From assembly GCA_902825965.1 (NCBI GenBank), contig CADEDA010000026.1, positions 1 through 35,154 of the forward strand: a DNA stretch of 35,154 nucleotides. The letters are read 5' to 3'. Made by a program: the position numbers and the translations under genes. The stretch's first letter is position 1; every line of letters begins with the position of its first letter. Shown piece by piece: positions 24,040-33,137 of this stretch. The DNA comes from an uncultured Gemmatimonadota bacterium. GTDB taxonomy: Bacteria > Gemmatimonadota > Gemmatimonadetes > Gemmatimonadales > Gemmatimonadaceae. The notes under the pieces are model-generated. The model searched no databases and was not told where the DNA came from. It worked only from the letters and a program-made list of their open reading frames with translations.

Positions 24040-25382
24040 GTCTTGAGCGGCTTCTTCTTGGCGGCCGGGAAGAGGACGTTGTTGAGGATGAGCCGGTAGC
24101 CCGGCGAGTTCGGGTGCAGTGCGAGGTCGGTGGGCGGTGCGCCGATGTTGTGCTGCGGGTCCTCGGGGTCATGCCCGCCCAGGTACGTCCACGAGCCGCG
24201 GCCGTAGCTGCCGTGGATGTACTTCACCCAGGGTGCACCTTCCTCGTGCGCGAGCACCGTGACCCCGGGCTTGAGCACCTTCCGCATGAACGAGGTGGTC
24301 ACGCCGAAGTAGTCGGCGATCACGGTGCGGTGGTTCTGCACGAGCATCGACGCGACGGGGTCGAACTTGGCCGAGAAGCCGAACAGCGTGAAGGTGCCCA
24401 GCGGTTGCCGCCGCGCCGGGACGTTCACCTGGTGGCCGTCGATGTCACTCATGGCGTTCACGCCGCCCGCGAACTCCAGGCGGGCCCCCTGCACCGCGAA
24501 CGAGCGGTCCCACTTCAGCTTCGCGTCGGCGTCCGGGTCCATGGGTGTGCCGTCCGCGAACGGGCCGGCGATGTCGACGTTGAACGCGGCCACCGCGAGT
24601 TCGAGGGTCTCCGTCGCGCCGCACATGGCGAAGAGGAATCCCCCGCGCTCCACGAACGCGCGCAGCCGGTCGGCTACCGCCTTCTTGAGCGCCGGGATGT
24701 CTGCCAGGCCATGGCTGCGCGCCATCGCGAGGTCGCGGTCGCGCGCCTGGATGAACCACGGCGCATCGCGGAACCCGAGGAACAGCTTGTTCGCCTGTCC
24801 CGTGAAGTCCTCGTGGTGCAGGTGGATCCAGTCGAACTGCGAGAGGTCGGTGTCGAGGACGTCGTCGTCCCAGATCTTCTCGTACTTGATGCCGGCGTAC
24901 GTGAGCGCCAGCGTGACGGCGTCGTCCCAGGGCGGCGAGTCGGGCGGCGTGTAGACGGCGATGCGCGGCGCCTTCTCCAGCGGCACGGCATCCATGTTGC
25001 CCTCGGCGATCTCGCGACGCATCTGCGAGACGCGATCGGGGCCGACCGCCTCGAAGCTCACCCCGGCCAAGGCCGCGGCGCGGCGCAGGTTGGGCACGTC
25101 GGGCAGCAGGAACGCGCCGCCGCGGTAGTTGATCAACCACTCGCTGCGCACGCCGTCCACCAGCGCGCTGAACGTCACGCCGTAGGCCTTGAGATGGTTG
25201 GTCTGCACCTCGTCCATGGGGACGAGCAGGTGCTGCGCGGCGAGCGCCGCCGGCGCGAGCGTGAGGGCCGGCAGCAGGAGCGCGCCGAGCAGGCGCGCGC
25301 CGAATGGGAGCGCGCCGAGCGCGATCGCGCGGCGGGCCCGGCGGTTCGGCGACGATGACATCAGCGGATGGTCCACGTTCAC
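24036..25382 (-). CDS. Exported protein of the 'asparagine synthetase B'-labelled family (function unknown)
   Basis: A 448-residue protein with a long signal peptide (hydrophobic about residues 20-48, ending ALAAQ). Mature sequence begins QHLLVPMDEVQTNHLKAYGV and continues with LINYRGGAFLLPD. Relatives in Bacteroidota and Gemmatimonadota are often labelled asparagine synthetase B, but I see neither the Cys-1 glutaminase nor the PP-loop of true AsnB, so the label is misleading. FVERGGFLFAMCGATETLE resembles glutamine-amidotransferase/ThuA-like folds, as does the DUF4159 protein of the same operon. The start is taken as GTG 25382, overlapping the previous stop (GTGA); ATG 25361 is an alternative. 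Function is unknown. Confidence 0.75.
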   Translation of the reverse strand: MNVDHPLMSSSPNRRARRAIALGALPFGARLLGALLLPALTLAPAALAAQHLLVPMDEVQTNHLKAYGVTFSALVDGVRSEWLINYRGGAFLLPDVPNLRRAAALAGVSFEAVGPDRVSQMRREIAEGNMDAVPLEKAPRIAVYTPPDSPPWDDAVTLALTYAGIKYEKIWDDDVLDTDLSQFDWIHLHHEDFTGQANKLFLGFRDAPWFIQARDRDLAMARSHGLADIPALKKAVADRLRAFVERGGFLFAMCGATETLELAVAAFNVDIAGPFADGTPMDPDADAKLKWDRSFAVQGARLEFAGGVNAMSDIDGHQVNVPARRQPLGTFTLFGFSAKFDPVASMLVQNHRTVIADYFGVTTSFMRKVLKPGVTVLAHEEGAPWVKYIHGSYGRGSWTYLGGHDPEDPQHNIGAPPTDLALHPNSPGYRLILNNVLFPAAKKKPLKT

Positions 25383-27157
25383 TCGGCGGTGCCCATGCGG
25401 AGTGCATCGAGTTCGCGCCGCGCCTGCGGCACCAATGCACTGCCGGGATAGGTCAGGATGAGATGTTCAAGATGCTCGCGTGCGCCCGCGCTGTCACCAC
25501 GGCGCTTGAGGCCGCGGGCCCATTCCAGCTGGGCCTCGGGCGCCTCGGGGGCGGTCGCGTACTGCGTCGCCACGCGCTGCCAGAGCGCCAGCGCCCGGTC
25601 CTCGGCCTTGCGGGCCGTCTCGATGCGCGCCGCGAGGGTCACCACCAGCGACGCCGCGTCGTTCACTTCGCGCGCCGATTCCTCGAAGCGCCGGGCGGCG
25701 GTCGCCGAGTCGCCACGCGCGAGCGCCAGGAACGCCGAGCCCACCACCGGCGCACGCGCCACCGTGGTGCGGTTGAGCAGCGACAGCGCCGTCACCACGT
25801 CCTGCCCCGGCGCCTCGGTCGTACGCAGCGCGGCCTTCGCGGCGACGAGGTCGCCGTCGAACAACGCGAGCCACCCCGAGACCGCATCCTCCACCGCGAG
25901 TGGTGCGTCGGCGAGGGCGAGCCGCGCCTTCGCGATGTCACCGGCGCGGATCCAGGCCCAGGCCAGCGTGCGCGAGAAGCGGCGCACCCCTTCCTCGCCG
26001 AGGGCGGGCACCGCCTCGCGGACCAGCTGCTCGGCCTCGCGCGCGCGGCCGAGCCGGGCCAACGCCTCGAGCTCGGTGGGCAGCACCTCGGCCAGGCGAC
26101 GCGTCGCGTCCAGTGGTGCGGCGCCTTCGCGCGCCAGGGCGAGCGCCGTCACGGCGTCATCGGCCTTGAGTGCCGCCTCGGCAGCCCGCAGCGCCGTCGC
26201 GGCGTCCGGACGCGCCTTGTGGATCGCGACCAACGCGTCGCGCAGCGTCGGCCAGGCCTTGGCACGCTCCGCTTCGTCGGCGAACTGCTTCCAGATGAAG
26301 ATCACGGTGTCCGAGGGCGCCAGCACCGCGAGGCCCTGCCAGCCGAGCCGCGCGGAGCCCCACGCGATCTCGAGGAACGCCAGGGCCTGCGCCGCGCCGA
26401 TCGGTGCCCCGGTCTTGCGCAGTTCCGTGCGGATGCCGTCGCGCGCCGTGGCGGGCGCCGGCTGCAGCGAGAACACCGTGGCCGACTCGTAGTACGGTTC
26501 CTCCGCCATCGCTTCGCGCCAGGACTCGGCCGAGAGCGCCCACTGGCCGAGCCCGGCGCGCATCTGCGCGATCTCGAGCACCAGCGCCCGCGTGTTGCCG
26601 AGCGCCGCCGTCGCCTGGCGGAGCACCGTGTCGGCCGCGGCCGCGCGATTGTGGAACAGCAGCACACGTGCGTAGTCGCGGTACGGCGCGACGTCCGTGG
26701 GCTGCAGGTCCCGCCACTCGCCGAACGCGCGCGCGGCCTCGTCGTGCCGACCCAGCGTCACCAGTGTCCGCAACTGCGCGGAGCGCAACTGCGCCTCGCG
26801 CGGGAAGCGCGGCATGATCGAGTCGAACACCGGGAGCAGCGAATCCTCCTGCGCGAGGATCGAGAACATCCGCTCCAACCCGAGCACCCCCGGCACCACG
26901 GCCCCGGCGGCGAGCACCTTGCGCCAGCCGTCGATGGCCTCGCGGTTGCGTCCCGACGACTCCGCCTCGAGCACCTTGGACATCAGCGCCGCGAGCGGGT
27001 CGTCGCGCTGCACTTGCTGCGCCTGCAGTGCCTGCAGCGCACCGCGCGCGCCGGTCCAGGCCGGGAGCGCGGCGGCGGCGCTCGTCGCGACCACCGCCGA
27101 GAGCAGCAGGCGCCGGGCGATGCCGCGCGCCATCGCGCGTCGCCGCCCGCGCGTCAC
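25379..27157 (-). CDS. Exported TPR-repeat protein
   Basis: A 592-residue protein from GTG 27157, chosen because it overlaps the previous stop (GTGA). ATG 27133 would serve equally well for the signal peptide. After a hydrophobic N-terminus (RRLLLSAVVATSAAAALPAW) nearly everything is Ala/Leu/Arg-rich helical repeats of TPR type. Examples are SSGRNREAIDGWRKVLA near the start and REHLEHLILTYPGSALVPQA, a typical final 'YPxS' repeat, at the end. It probably serves as a periplasmic protein-interaction scaffold. Partners are most likely the DUF4175 and DUF4159 proteins encoded just upstream. The specific role is not known. Confidence 0.85.
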   Translation of the reverse strand: MTRGRRRAMARGIARRLLLSAVVATSAAAALPAWTGARGALQALQAQQVQRDDPLAALMSKVLEAESSGRNREAIDGWRKVLAAGAVVPGVLGLERMFSILAQEDSLLPVFDSIMPRFPREAQLRSAQLRTLVTLGRHDEAARAFGEWRDLQPTDVAPYRDYARVLLFHNRAAAADTVLRQATAALGNTRALVLEIAQMRAGLGQWALSAESWREAMAEEPYYESATVFSLQPAPATARDGIRTELRKTGAPIGAAQALAFLEIAWGSARLGWQGLAVLAPSDTVIFIWKQFADEAERAKAWPTLRDALVAIHKARPDAATALRAAEAALKADDAVTALALAREGAAPLDATRRLAEVLPTELEALARLGRAREAEQLVREAVPALGEEGVRRFSRTLAWAWIRAGDIAKARLALADAPLAVEDAVSGWLALFDGDLVAAKAALRTTEAPGQDVVTALSLLNRTTVARAPVVGSAFLALARGDSATAARRFEESAREVNDAASLVVTLAARIETARKAEDRALALWQRVATQYATAPEAPEAQLEWARGLKRRGDSAGAREHLEHLILTYPGSALVPQARRELDALRMGTAE

Positions 27158-30100
27158 GGCGTCTTTTCGGCGTTGAGGCGGCGGAAGTACTCGATCACGA
27201 GCCGGCGCTCCTCGGCGCTCAGCCCACGCAGTTCTTCCCACGTCGGCACCGTGAACCGCTCGGCGTCCTTGCCGCGCTGCGGGCCGTTGGGCGGCGTGAA
27301 CCGTTCGGCCCCGCGGGCCGCGCGCGATTCGCGACGCTGGCTCTCGTCCTTCTGCTCCTGCTCCAGCGACCGACCGGCGTCGAGCATGCGCCGGAACAAC
27401 CGCTCCTGCCGCGCCTGCGTGGCCGGGTCGGCGATGCCCTGGTCGAGCACCTGCGCCAGCACACGCGCCTCGCGCGCCATCTCCTGCGCGCGCCCGGTCG
27501 GGTCCTGGTCCGCGATCTCGTCGAGCGCCCGCGCCACCTCGCGCTGCGAGCGCGCGAGCTCGCGCGCCTTGTTGCGCGTTGCAGCGTCGATCGCCTGCTG
27601 CGACTGGTTCTGCCCCGTGGGGTTGGGGAACAGCCCCTGCATCTGCCCGTTCAACTCGCCCTGCTGCTGCGCGAGCTGCTGCATCTGCTGCATCATCTCC
27701 GGCAGGCCCGAGGCCGACTGCGCGCTGGCAGCGCGGTCGCGGTCGCGCGTGAGCTGGGCGGCGGCCTGCCGCAACGCGTCCGCGGCCTCCTGCATCGCCT
27801 GGGGCGACTGGCCGCGCTGCTGCTGCGCGGCCTCCTTGGTGGCCTGCTCCACACGCTGGTTGGCCGCATCCATCATCTGCTGCGTGCGGGGCGAGACCAG
27901 CGCCGACTTCTGCCCTTCCTGGTTGAGCCGCTGCTGCGCCGTCTGCACGCCCTGCTGCAGCGCCGACTGCCGGGCGCGCAGGTTGGGATCGTTGGGGTTC
28001 TGCTGCGCCTGCTGCGCGAGCTGGTCCTGTTCCTTGGCCAGCTGCAGCATCTCCTGCACCGACTTGTCGAGTGCGTCGGTGAGTTCACCCTTCCATTCCT
28101 TCACCTGGCCGTCGCGCGCCTGCTGCATGGACTGCGCGGCCTGCTGCATGGCGTTGGCCGCCTGCTGCGCCGCCTCGCCGGCGCGCTGCTGCGCCTGCTG
28201 TCGCTCGGCCCCGCTGGCGTTCTCCGCCGCCCGTGCCTGCTTCATCGCTTCGTTGAGCGCCGCCTCGCTGCGCCGCGCCTCGGCCTCGGCACGCTCCGAC
28301 TGGTCGGCGCCCGTCTGCGCACGCTCCTGCTCCAGGCGCTCCTTGAGCGCCTGCATCTGCTGGCTCAGGTCCTTGGTCTGGCGCGCCAACTGCTCGGCGT
28401 TCTTGCTGTCCGGCGGTCCGCCCTTGGAGCTGTCCGCGAACTCGCGCTGCTGGTCCGCCAACTCGCGCGCCTGGTCACCCATCGTCTCCATCGCGCCCTC
28501 GAGGGCGGCGCGCTGCAGCATCTTCGCCGACTTCTCGAGTGTCTCGCGCAGCTTCTTCTGCTGGTTCGCCAGGTCCTGCAACGACTGCCGCGTGCGCTCG
28601 GCGTTCAGGTTCTGCGAGTTGGACTCCAGCTGCTGCATGGCCTTCTGCATCTCGGGCGTCATCGCCTCGCGCAGCAGCTTCTGCGCATCCTGCAGCTGCC
28701 GCGCGAGCGACGTGTCGAGGGCCCCCGCCGCCCGCAGTCGGTCCTCCATCTCGCGCGCGGCCTCCTCCAGTCCGGCCACCCGGTCCTGCAGCGCGCGCTG
28801 CTGCTCCGCGATCTCCTTGGCCTTCTCGGCGTTCTCGAAACCCATCGTCGGGTTCGCGGTCGCGTTCGCACCCGGCTGCCCCTTGCCGGTGGAGTCCTTC
28901 TTCGCGTTGGGCGAGTTCGCCTCGGCCGCACGATCGGCGCGCGTGCGCGCCGCCGTCTCGGTCTGCTGGTTGAGCTGTGCCTGCGCCTTGAGCGCCGCGT
29001 TCGCGGCCGCGACGGCCGCATCACTCGCCGCCCGCGCCGCCGCCCGCTCCTCGCTCGTGGTCGGGATGCGCAGCACCAGCGGGCGGCTCACACCTTCGCG
29101 GGTCTCGGGCGCACCCGGCGCGGCGTCGCGCGCCGCCGCCACGAGCCGCACGGTCCACCCCGGTGCCAGTCCCAGCGTCGAGAGATCCTGCACCACGCCG
29201 CCGATCCACTCGCCTTCGCCGCCGGCGGAGACGCGGAACTCGTCCTCCTTGCGGACCTTGCCGGTCTCGTCGGTGACGGTCCGCCGCACCCACACGCCCG
29301 CGAGGCGATGGTCGTCCTGCGCCAGCAGCTCCACCGGCACCCGGTCGCTGATCTGCACCAGCACCTCGCCCACCGGCTCGAGGATGTCCACGCGCGGCAG
29401 TGAGTCGATCAACACCTCGATCTCCAGCGGCGCCGGGAGGTCGGCGAACGCCGTGCGCTCCCCGCGCGCCTCCCAGTCGAGGATCATGCTGCGCGTCGGG
29501 GCCAGCGCGCCGGTGAACCGCGTGCCCTGCGCGCGGAGCGGTAGCCGGAACCCGCCCTCGAACAGCGTCACGCTGGCCAGCGGCTCCGACGCATTGCCCT
29601 CGATGGCGAGCCGCGTGCCCGCCGGCACGCGGAGCGGCTGGTCGGCCGCCAACCGCTCGCTCGGGCGTCCGAGGTACGCCGGATAACTCGCGAGCACCGA
29701 CACATCACCCACGAAGGGGCGATCCACCACGCGGATGTGCGCCGTGTCGCTCACGGCGCGTCCGTCCGCGACCACCAGGGCGAGGTCCGCATCCACCGGC
29801 GAGATCACCGCCCGGGCGCGGCCCGTCGAGTCCACGGCCAGCGTGGTGTCGCGCCAGTCGGCGCCGAGCGCACGCCAGCGCAGCGTCACCGCACGGCGTC
29901 CGCTCGCACTGAGCGAGACCTGCGCCGTGCCGCCACGCGCCAGGCGCGACGGCGCGTCGTCGATCGTGAGTTCCGGCAGCAGCGTGCCGCGCCACGCCTC
30001 GACCGGCTGCAACAGCGCCCGCCAGCCGTCGGCGCGCAGCGCCCACGAGGTGTTGGCCAGCACCAGCGCCGAGCCGAGCGCCGTCGCCCCCGCGATGACA

Positions 30101-30528
30101 CCGCGGGCGAGCCGGCGGCGGAAGCGCGGTGCCGGCTCGGCCGCCACGGGCGCCAGCGTCGCACCGAGCATCTCGGCCGCGTTCTGCACGAACGCACCGC
30201 CCTGATCGGCCACTTCGAGCAGCCCGGTGAGCGAGCCGCGCCGCAGGCGCTGCTCCTCCTCGATGGCCTGCGCCACGGCGTTGGACGAACTGCGCTGCCG
30301 CGCGCGGCGATGCACCAGCCGTGCGACGACCACCGTCGCCACCGCCGCCAACGTCCACACGAGGAACGGCACCACCGGCGGCAGCGCCAGCCAGCGGCCG
30401 CGCGCGAGCACCATCGCACCGAGGGTCAGCAGTGCGATGCCCAGCGCGGTCGGCACGACGAGCCGCAGCAGGCCGGCGAGTCGGCCGGCGCGCGAGGTCT
30501 CGCGTGCGACGAGGTCCAGGACGCTCAT
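27154..30528 (-). CDS. DUF4175-like membrane protein with very long Gln-rich coiled coil
   Basis: A 1124-residue protein. Three membrane helices lie at about residues 20-43, 50-70 and 145-165, with a small helical cytoplasmic segment between the second and third. Beta-rich segments (about 190-490) follow, including a 'SYPAYLGRP' motif typical of DUF4175-type proteins. Residues about 505-1070 are an almost continuous Gln/Ala/Glu coiled coil. A short globular tail ends ELRGLSAEERRLVIEYFRRL. In related clusters such proteins accompany MoxR ATPases, DUF58 and von Willebrand-type proteins; none is seen here. It is flanked by 4-bp overlaps with DUF4159 (ATGA) and the TPR gene (GTGA). It probably organises an envelope complex. 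Confidence 0.8.
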   Translation of the reverse strand: MSVLDLVARETSRAGRLAGLLRLVVPTALGIALLTLGAMVLARGRWLALPPVVPFLVWTLAAVATVVVARLVHRRARQRSSSNAVAQAIEEEQRLRRGSLTGLLEVADQGGAFVQNAAEMLGATLAPVAAEPAPRFRRRLARGVIAGATALGSALVLANTSWALRADGWRALLQPVEAWRGTLLPELTIDDAPSRLARGGTAQVSLSASGRRAVTLRWRALGADWRDTTLAVDSTGRARAVISPVDADLALVVADGRAVSDTAHIRVVDRPFVGDVSVLASYPAYLGRPSERLAADQPLRVPAGTRLAIEGNASEPLASVTLFEGGFRLPLRAQGTRFTGALAPTRSMILDWEARGERTAFADLPAPLEIEVLIDSLPRVDILEPVGEVLVQISDRVPVELLAQDDHRLAGVWVRRTVTDETGKVRKEDEFRVSAGGEGEWIGGVVQDLSTLGLAPGWTVRLVAAARDAAPGAPETREGVSRPLVLRIPTTSEERAAARAASDAAVAAANAALKAQAQLNQQTETAARTRADRAAEANSPNAKKDSTGKGQPGANATANPTMGFENAEKAKEIAEQQRALQDRVAGLEEAAREMEDRLRAAGALDTSLARQLQDAQKLLREAMTPEMQKAMQQLESNSQNLNAERTRQSLQDLANQQKKLRETLEKSAKMLQRAALEGAMETMGDQARELADQQREFADSSKGGPPDSKNAEQLARQTKDLSQQMQALKERLEQERAQTGADQSERAEAEARRSEAALNEAMKQARAAENASGAERQQAQQRAGEAAQQAANAMQQAAQSMQQARDGQVKEWKGELTDALDKSVQEMLQLAKEQDQLAQQAQQNPNDPNLRARQSALQQGVQTAQQRLNQEGQKSALVSPRTQQMMDAANQRVEQATKEAAQQQRGQSPQAMQEAADALRQAAAQLTRDRDRAASAQSASGLPEMMQQMQQLAQQQGELNGQMQGLFPNPTGQNQSQQAIDAATRNKARELARSQREVARALDEIADQDPTGRAQEMAREARVLAQVLDQGIADPATQARQERLFRRMLDAGRSLEQEQKDESQRRESRAARGAERFTPPNGPQRGKDAERFTVPTWEELRGLSAEERRLVIEYFRRLNAEKTP

Positions 30529-31226
30529 CGGGTGCCTCCGCTCGTGACGGCGTAGACGAAGAGGTTCACCCCCATGCGCAGCGCCGCCTCATGGGCCTCG
30601 GGCGGATCGTCGGCGTAGGTGCCGAGGTCCTCCCAGCCGTTGCCGAGGTCGCTCTCGCTGGAGTAGAAGACCGCGAGGCGGTCGCCGATGAATATCCCGT
30701 AGCCACGCGCCGGCTTGGCGTCGTGCTCGTGGATCTTCGGCACACCCTGCGGGAACGGATACACGATCCGGTAGATCGGATGGTCGAGCGGCACGTCCAC
30801 CAGCGGGCGGTCGGGGAACACCTTGGCGATCTCGCGCCGGAAGTGTTCATCGAGGCCGTAGTTGTCGTCGGCGTGGAGGAAGCCGCCGCGCAGCAGGTAA
30901 TCCCGCAGCCGCGTGACCTCGAGCTCGCTGAACTTGAGCGAGCCGTGCCCCGTCATGTGCAGGAACGGATAGTCCCAGAGCTTCTCGTCGAGCAGCGTGG
31001 TGCGCACCTCGCGCGGCTCCACCTGCAGCGTGGTGCGCTCGCGGATGGCGCGGATGAGGTTGGGCAGGCTCGACGGATTCGCGTACCAGTCGTCGCCCTC
31101 GTACTGCAGGCGCGCCACCGCCAGGCGCGGGGCCGTCACGCGCGGGGCCGCGCGGCGCGCGTGGTCCGGGGACCCCGCGGCGACGAGCACCGGCAACGCG
31201 ATCAGGAGCAGACGACCAGCACGCAT
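30525..31226 (-). CDS. DUF4159 domain exported protein
   Basis: A 233-residue protein with a signal peptide (AGRLLLIALPVLVAAGSP). The DUF4159 domain is recognisable from ARLQYEGDDWYANPSSLPNL, through PFLHMTGHGSLKFSE and LRDYLLRGGFLHADDNYG, to the late segment YADDPPEAHEAALRMGVNLF. The fold is related to glutamine-amidotransferase-like ThuA domains, but catalytic residues are not evident. DUF4159 genes typically neighbour MoxR/DUF58/DUF4175 genes. ATG 31226 is chosen because GAGAG lies seven bases upstream; GTG 31232 is an alternative. It overlaps the DUF4175 start by four bases. Confidence 0.9.
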   Translation of the reverse strand: MRAGRLLLIALPVLVAAGSPDHARRAAPRVTAPRLAVARLQYEGDDWYANPSSLPNLIRAIRERTTLQVEPREVRTTLLDEKLWDYPFLHMTGHGSLKFSELEVTRLRDYLLRGGFLHADDNYGLDEHFRREIAKVFPDRPLVDVPLDHPIYRIVYPFPQGVPKIHEHDAKPARGYGIFIGDRLAVFYSSESDLGNGWEDLGTYADDPPEAHEAALRMGVNLFVYAVTSGGTR

Positions 31227-31238
31227 CAGCACACTCTC

Positions 31239-32144
31239 TCAGTCACGATTCGCCACGCCCCCATCATCCGCCGTCCCGCGCCCGCTCGCCATCGCCCCGC
31301 TCGCCAGGTGGCTCGCCACCCGGTACGCCACGTTCCGCGGCGCGTCGTGCCGCTCCATCAATACGCGCGTGATGTCGCGAGCGCTCATGCCCGTCGCGCG
31401 CAGCGCGGCCGCCTCCTGCGCCAGCGCCGCCTCGTCCAGCACCGCCGGCGGCGCCCCGCCCAGCACGATCACCACTTCGCCCCGCGGCTCGTGTGCTGAA
31501 TAGTACGCAGCCAGCTCCGCCACCGTTCCTCGGCGGAACTCCTCGTACTGTTTGGTCAACTCGCGTGCGACCACCGTTGCCCGGGCGCCGGCGCCGGCCT
31601 CGGCCAGCTCGGCGAGGGTGTCGCCCACGCGGCTCGGGCTCTCGTAGAGCACCGCCGTGTGTGGCAGGCTGCGCAGCTCGGCGATCGCCCGCGTGCGCTC
31701 GGCGCCCTTGCGCGCCAGGAAGCCGTAGAACGTGAAGCGGTCCGTCGGCAGGCCGGCACCCGCGAGTGCCGCGAGCAGCGCCGAAGCGCCCGGCACCGGC
31801 GAGACCGTGATGCCGGCCGCGATCGCCGCCTCCACCAGCCGACTGCCCGGGTCCGAGAGCAGCGGCGTGCCGGCGTCGCTCACCAAGGCCAGCGACTCCC
31901 CGGCACGCAAGCGGGCCACGAGGCGCGGCACGGACTCCGCCTCGTTGTGCTCGTGGTAGGCCACGAGCGGTGTGCGGATGTCGAAGCGTTCGGCCAGGGT
32001 CCGGGTGTGCCGCGTGTCCTCGGCCAGGATCGCGGCCGCGGCGCGCAGCACCTCGACCGCCCGCGGGCTCAGGTCGCCGAGGTTTCCGATGGGTGTGCTG
32101 ACGATGTGTAGGGTCCCGGGCGTCGTCGCGCCATCGGGAGTCAC
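31239..32144 (-). CDS. rsmI: 16S rRNA (cytidine(1402)-2'-O)-methyltransferase
   Basis: A 301-residue SAM-dependent methyltransferase of the tetrapyrrole-methylase fold that modifies C1402 in the ribosomal decoding centre. It has the family signatures TLHIVSTPIGNLGDLSPRA, AEDTRHTRTL, SLALVSDAGTPLLSDPGSRL and SPVPGASALLAALAGAGLP, plus GFLARKGAERTRAI. The start is taken as GTG 32144 because it forms a GTGA overlap with the upstream stop and has GGAAGG seven bases before it. A GTG at 32159 would add five residues. An adjacent mraZ or yraN neighbourhood is absent. Confidence 0.95.
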   Translation of the reverse strand: MTPDGATTPGTLHIVSTPIGNLGDLSPRAVEVLRAAAAILAEDTRHTRTLAERFDIRTPLVAYHEHNEAESVPRLVARLRAGESLALVSDAGTPLLSDPGSRLVEAAIAAGITVSPVPGASALLAALAGAGLPTDRFTFYGFLARKGAERTRAIAELRSLPHTAVLYESPSRVGDTLAELAEAGAGARATVVARELTKQYEEFRRGTVAELAAYYSAHEPRGEVVIVLGGAPPAVLDEAALAQEAAALRATGMSARDITRVLMERHDAPRNVAYRVASHLASGAMASGRGTADDGGVANRD

Positions 32145-33121
32145 CACTGGACCTTCCACGGCAGCGCGTCGAACAGCCCGGCCGCCTGGAACACATGGCG
32201 GCGCGCCGTGGTCAGCTCCTTGAGGATCTGCTCGGGTGGGCGCTCGGGTGCGGCCGCGGCCTTGAGCACCTCGTGCAGCCAGCTCCCCACGGCCTTGGTG
32301 AGCGTCGCCGTGTCGGTCACGGGGTCGCGGGTCGTCGGCAGCGCCGGCGAGAACTTCTCGAGCAGCGCGAACCGCGGCACGTGCGCCCGGCGTACCGTCT
32401 CCACGAGCTCCTCCGCCCGGGCCAGGCCGTGGGTGCGCAGGCCGGCACCCAGGGCCGTGATCAGGTCGCGGTACGCCTGGATGAGCGCTGGCGCCGCCTG
32501 CGCCGGCAAGGCATCGGCCCGCGGCCAGAGCCGCACCAGCGGCTTGGTCGCGTGCGCCGTGGGCGCGAGCAGCGCCTTCACATGGGCCGAGAGATCGCCC
32601 GGGCGGTTGTCGGAGAAGTAGCCGCGCAGCGGCGCCCCCGAGGAGATCACCACGTAGTGCACGGACCCGTCCACCTGGATCTCGAGGGCGCCATCGTGCA
32701 TGGTCGCGTACAGGAACGCGAGCATCGCATCGCCGTCGTCGATCTTGAGTTCGCGCGGCCAGGCGAGCGGCGTGCCCGTCTGCGTGGCGAACATCGTGTC
32801 GAGTTGCTCGTCGGCCGCCTCGTGGAAGCAGATGCTGCCGTACTCGGCCGAGTTGGGGACGTGGGCGATCGCCTCGGAGATGGCGATCGGCGAGAACTTG
32901 AGGCCGTCGGTGGACGAGGTGGCGTTGACGACCTCGCCTTCCTCGAGGAACAGCGTGATCAGCTCCTCGGGCAGCCAGACGGCGACGTACCCGTAGACGC
33001 GGGCCGCGCGGTCGCGCTTGGCGTCGGTGAGCAGGTTGCGCAGATGCACGTACGCCAAGCGGGTCCGGTGCAACAGGACCCGCTTGGCGGGATACCGCAG
33101 GGCGTCGCGCGAGAGCCCCAT
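32141..33121 (-). CDS. Protein of unknown function (326 aa)
   Basis: A 326-residue soluble protein with no signal or membrane helix. The N-terminal third contains GYVAVWLPEELITLFLEEGE followed by VVNATS. This recalls DUF4388-type domains, in which a small beta module couples a 'LPxELLxxLF' helix to GxIV-A, as in some gliding and regulatory proteins. The middle (IDDGDAMLAFLYATMHDGAL, EIQVDGSVHYVVISSGAPLR) is a beta-alpha region, and the last third is helical with a PPEQILKEL segment. I cannot name a family. ATG 33121 lacks a Shine-Dalgarno; 16 bp separate it from trxA. Codons 11-23 lie in a strong hairpin. Confidence 0.75.
   Translation of the reverse strand: MGLSRDALRYPAKRVLLHRTRLAYVHLRNLLTDAKRDRAARVYGYVAVWLPEELITLFLEEGEVVNATSSTDGLKFSPIAISEAIAHVPNSAEYGSICFHEAADEQLDTMFATQTGTPLAWPRELKIDDGDAMLAFLYATMHDGALEIQVDGSVHYVVISSGAPLRGYFSDNRPGDLSAHVKALLAPTAHATKPLVRLWPRADALPAQAAPALIQAYRDLITALGAGLRTHGLARAEELVETVRRAHVPRFALLEKFSPALPTTRDPVTDTATLTKAVGSWLHEVLKAAAAPERPPEQILKELTTARRHVFQAAGLFDALPWKVQW
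33053..33089. repeat. 14-bp perfect inverted repeat inside a coding region
   Basis: The arms 33053-33066 (CGCCAAGCGGGTCC) and 33076-33089 (GGACCCGCTTGGCG) pair perfectly around a 9-nt loop. It lies 30-70 bases inside the 326-aa gene, just downstream of trxA on the transcribed strand. No T-run follows on either strand. Confidence 0.9.
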
Positions 33122-33137
33122 GCGTGCGCGCGGCGCG

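Noticed and set aside
21736-24099. A 787-codon plus-strand open frame
   Set aside because: Antisense to the JAMM-DinG gene, whose motifs are complete; the plus-strand product is His/Arg/Glu-rich without domains.
24036-25382. Asparagine synthetase activity for the exported protein
   Set aside because: There is a signal peptide, no N-terminal catalytic Cys and no visible synthetase ATP-binding loop; the usual label seems to be an annotation carry-over.
25304-29686. A 1460-codon plus-strand open frame
   Set aside because: It lies antisense to the well-supported TPR and DUF4175 genes and its Arg/Cys/Ser-rich translation matches no family. It is a composition artefact of GC-rich DNA and of the Gln/Ala coiled coil on the other strand.
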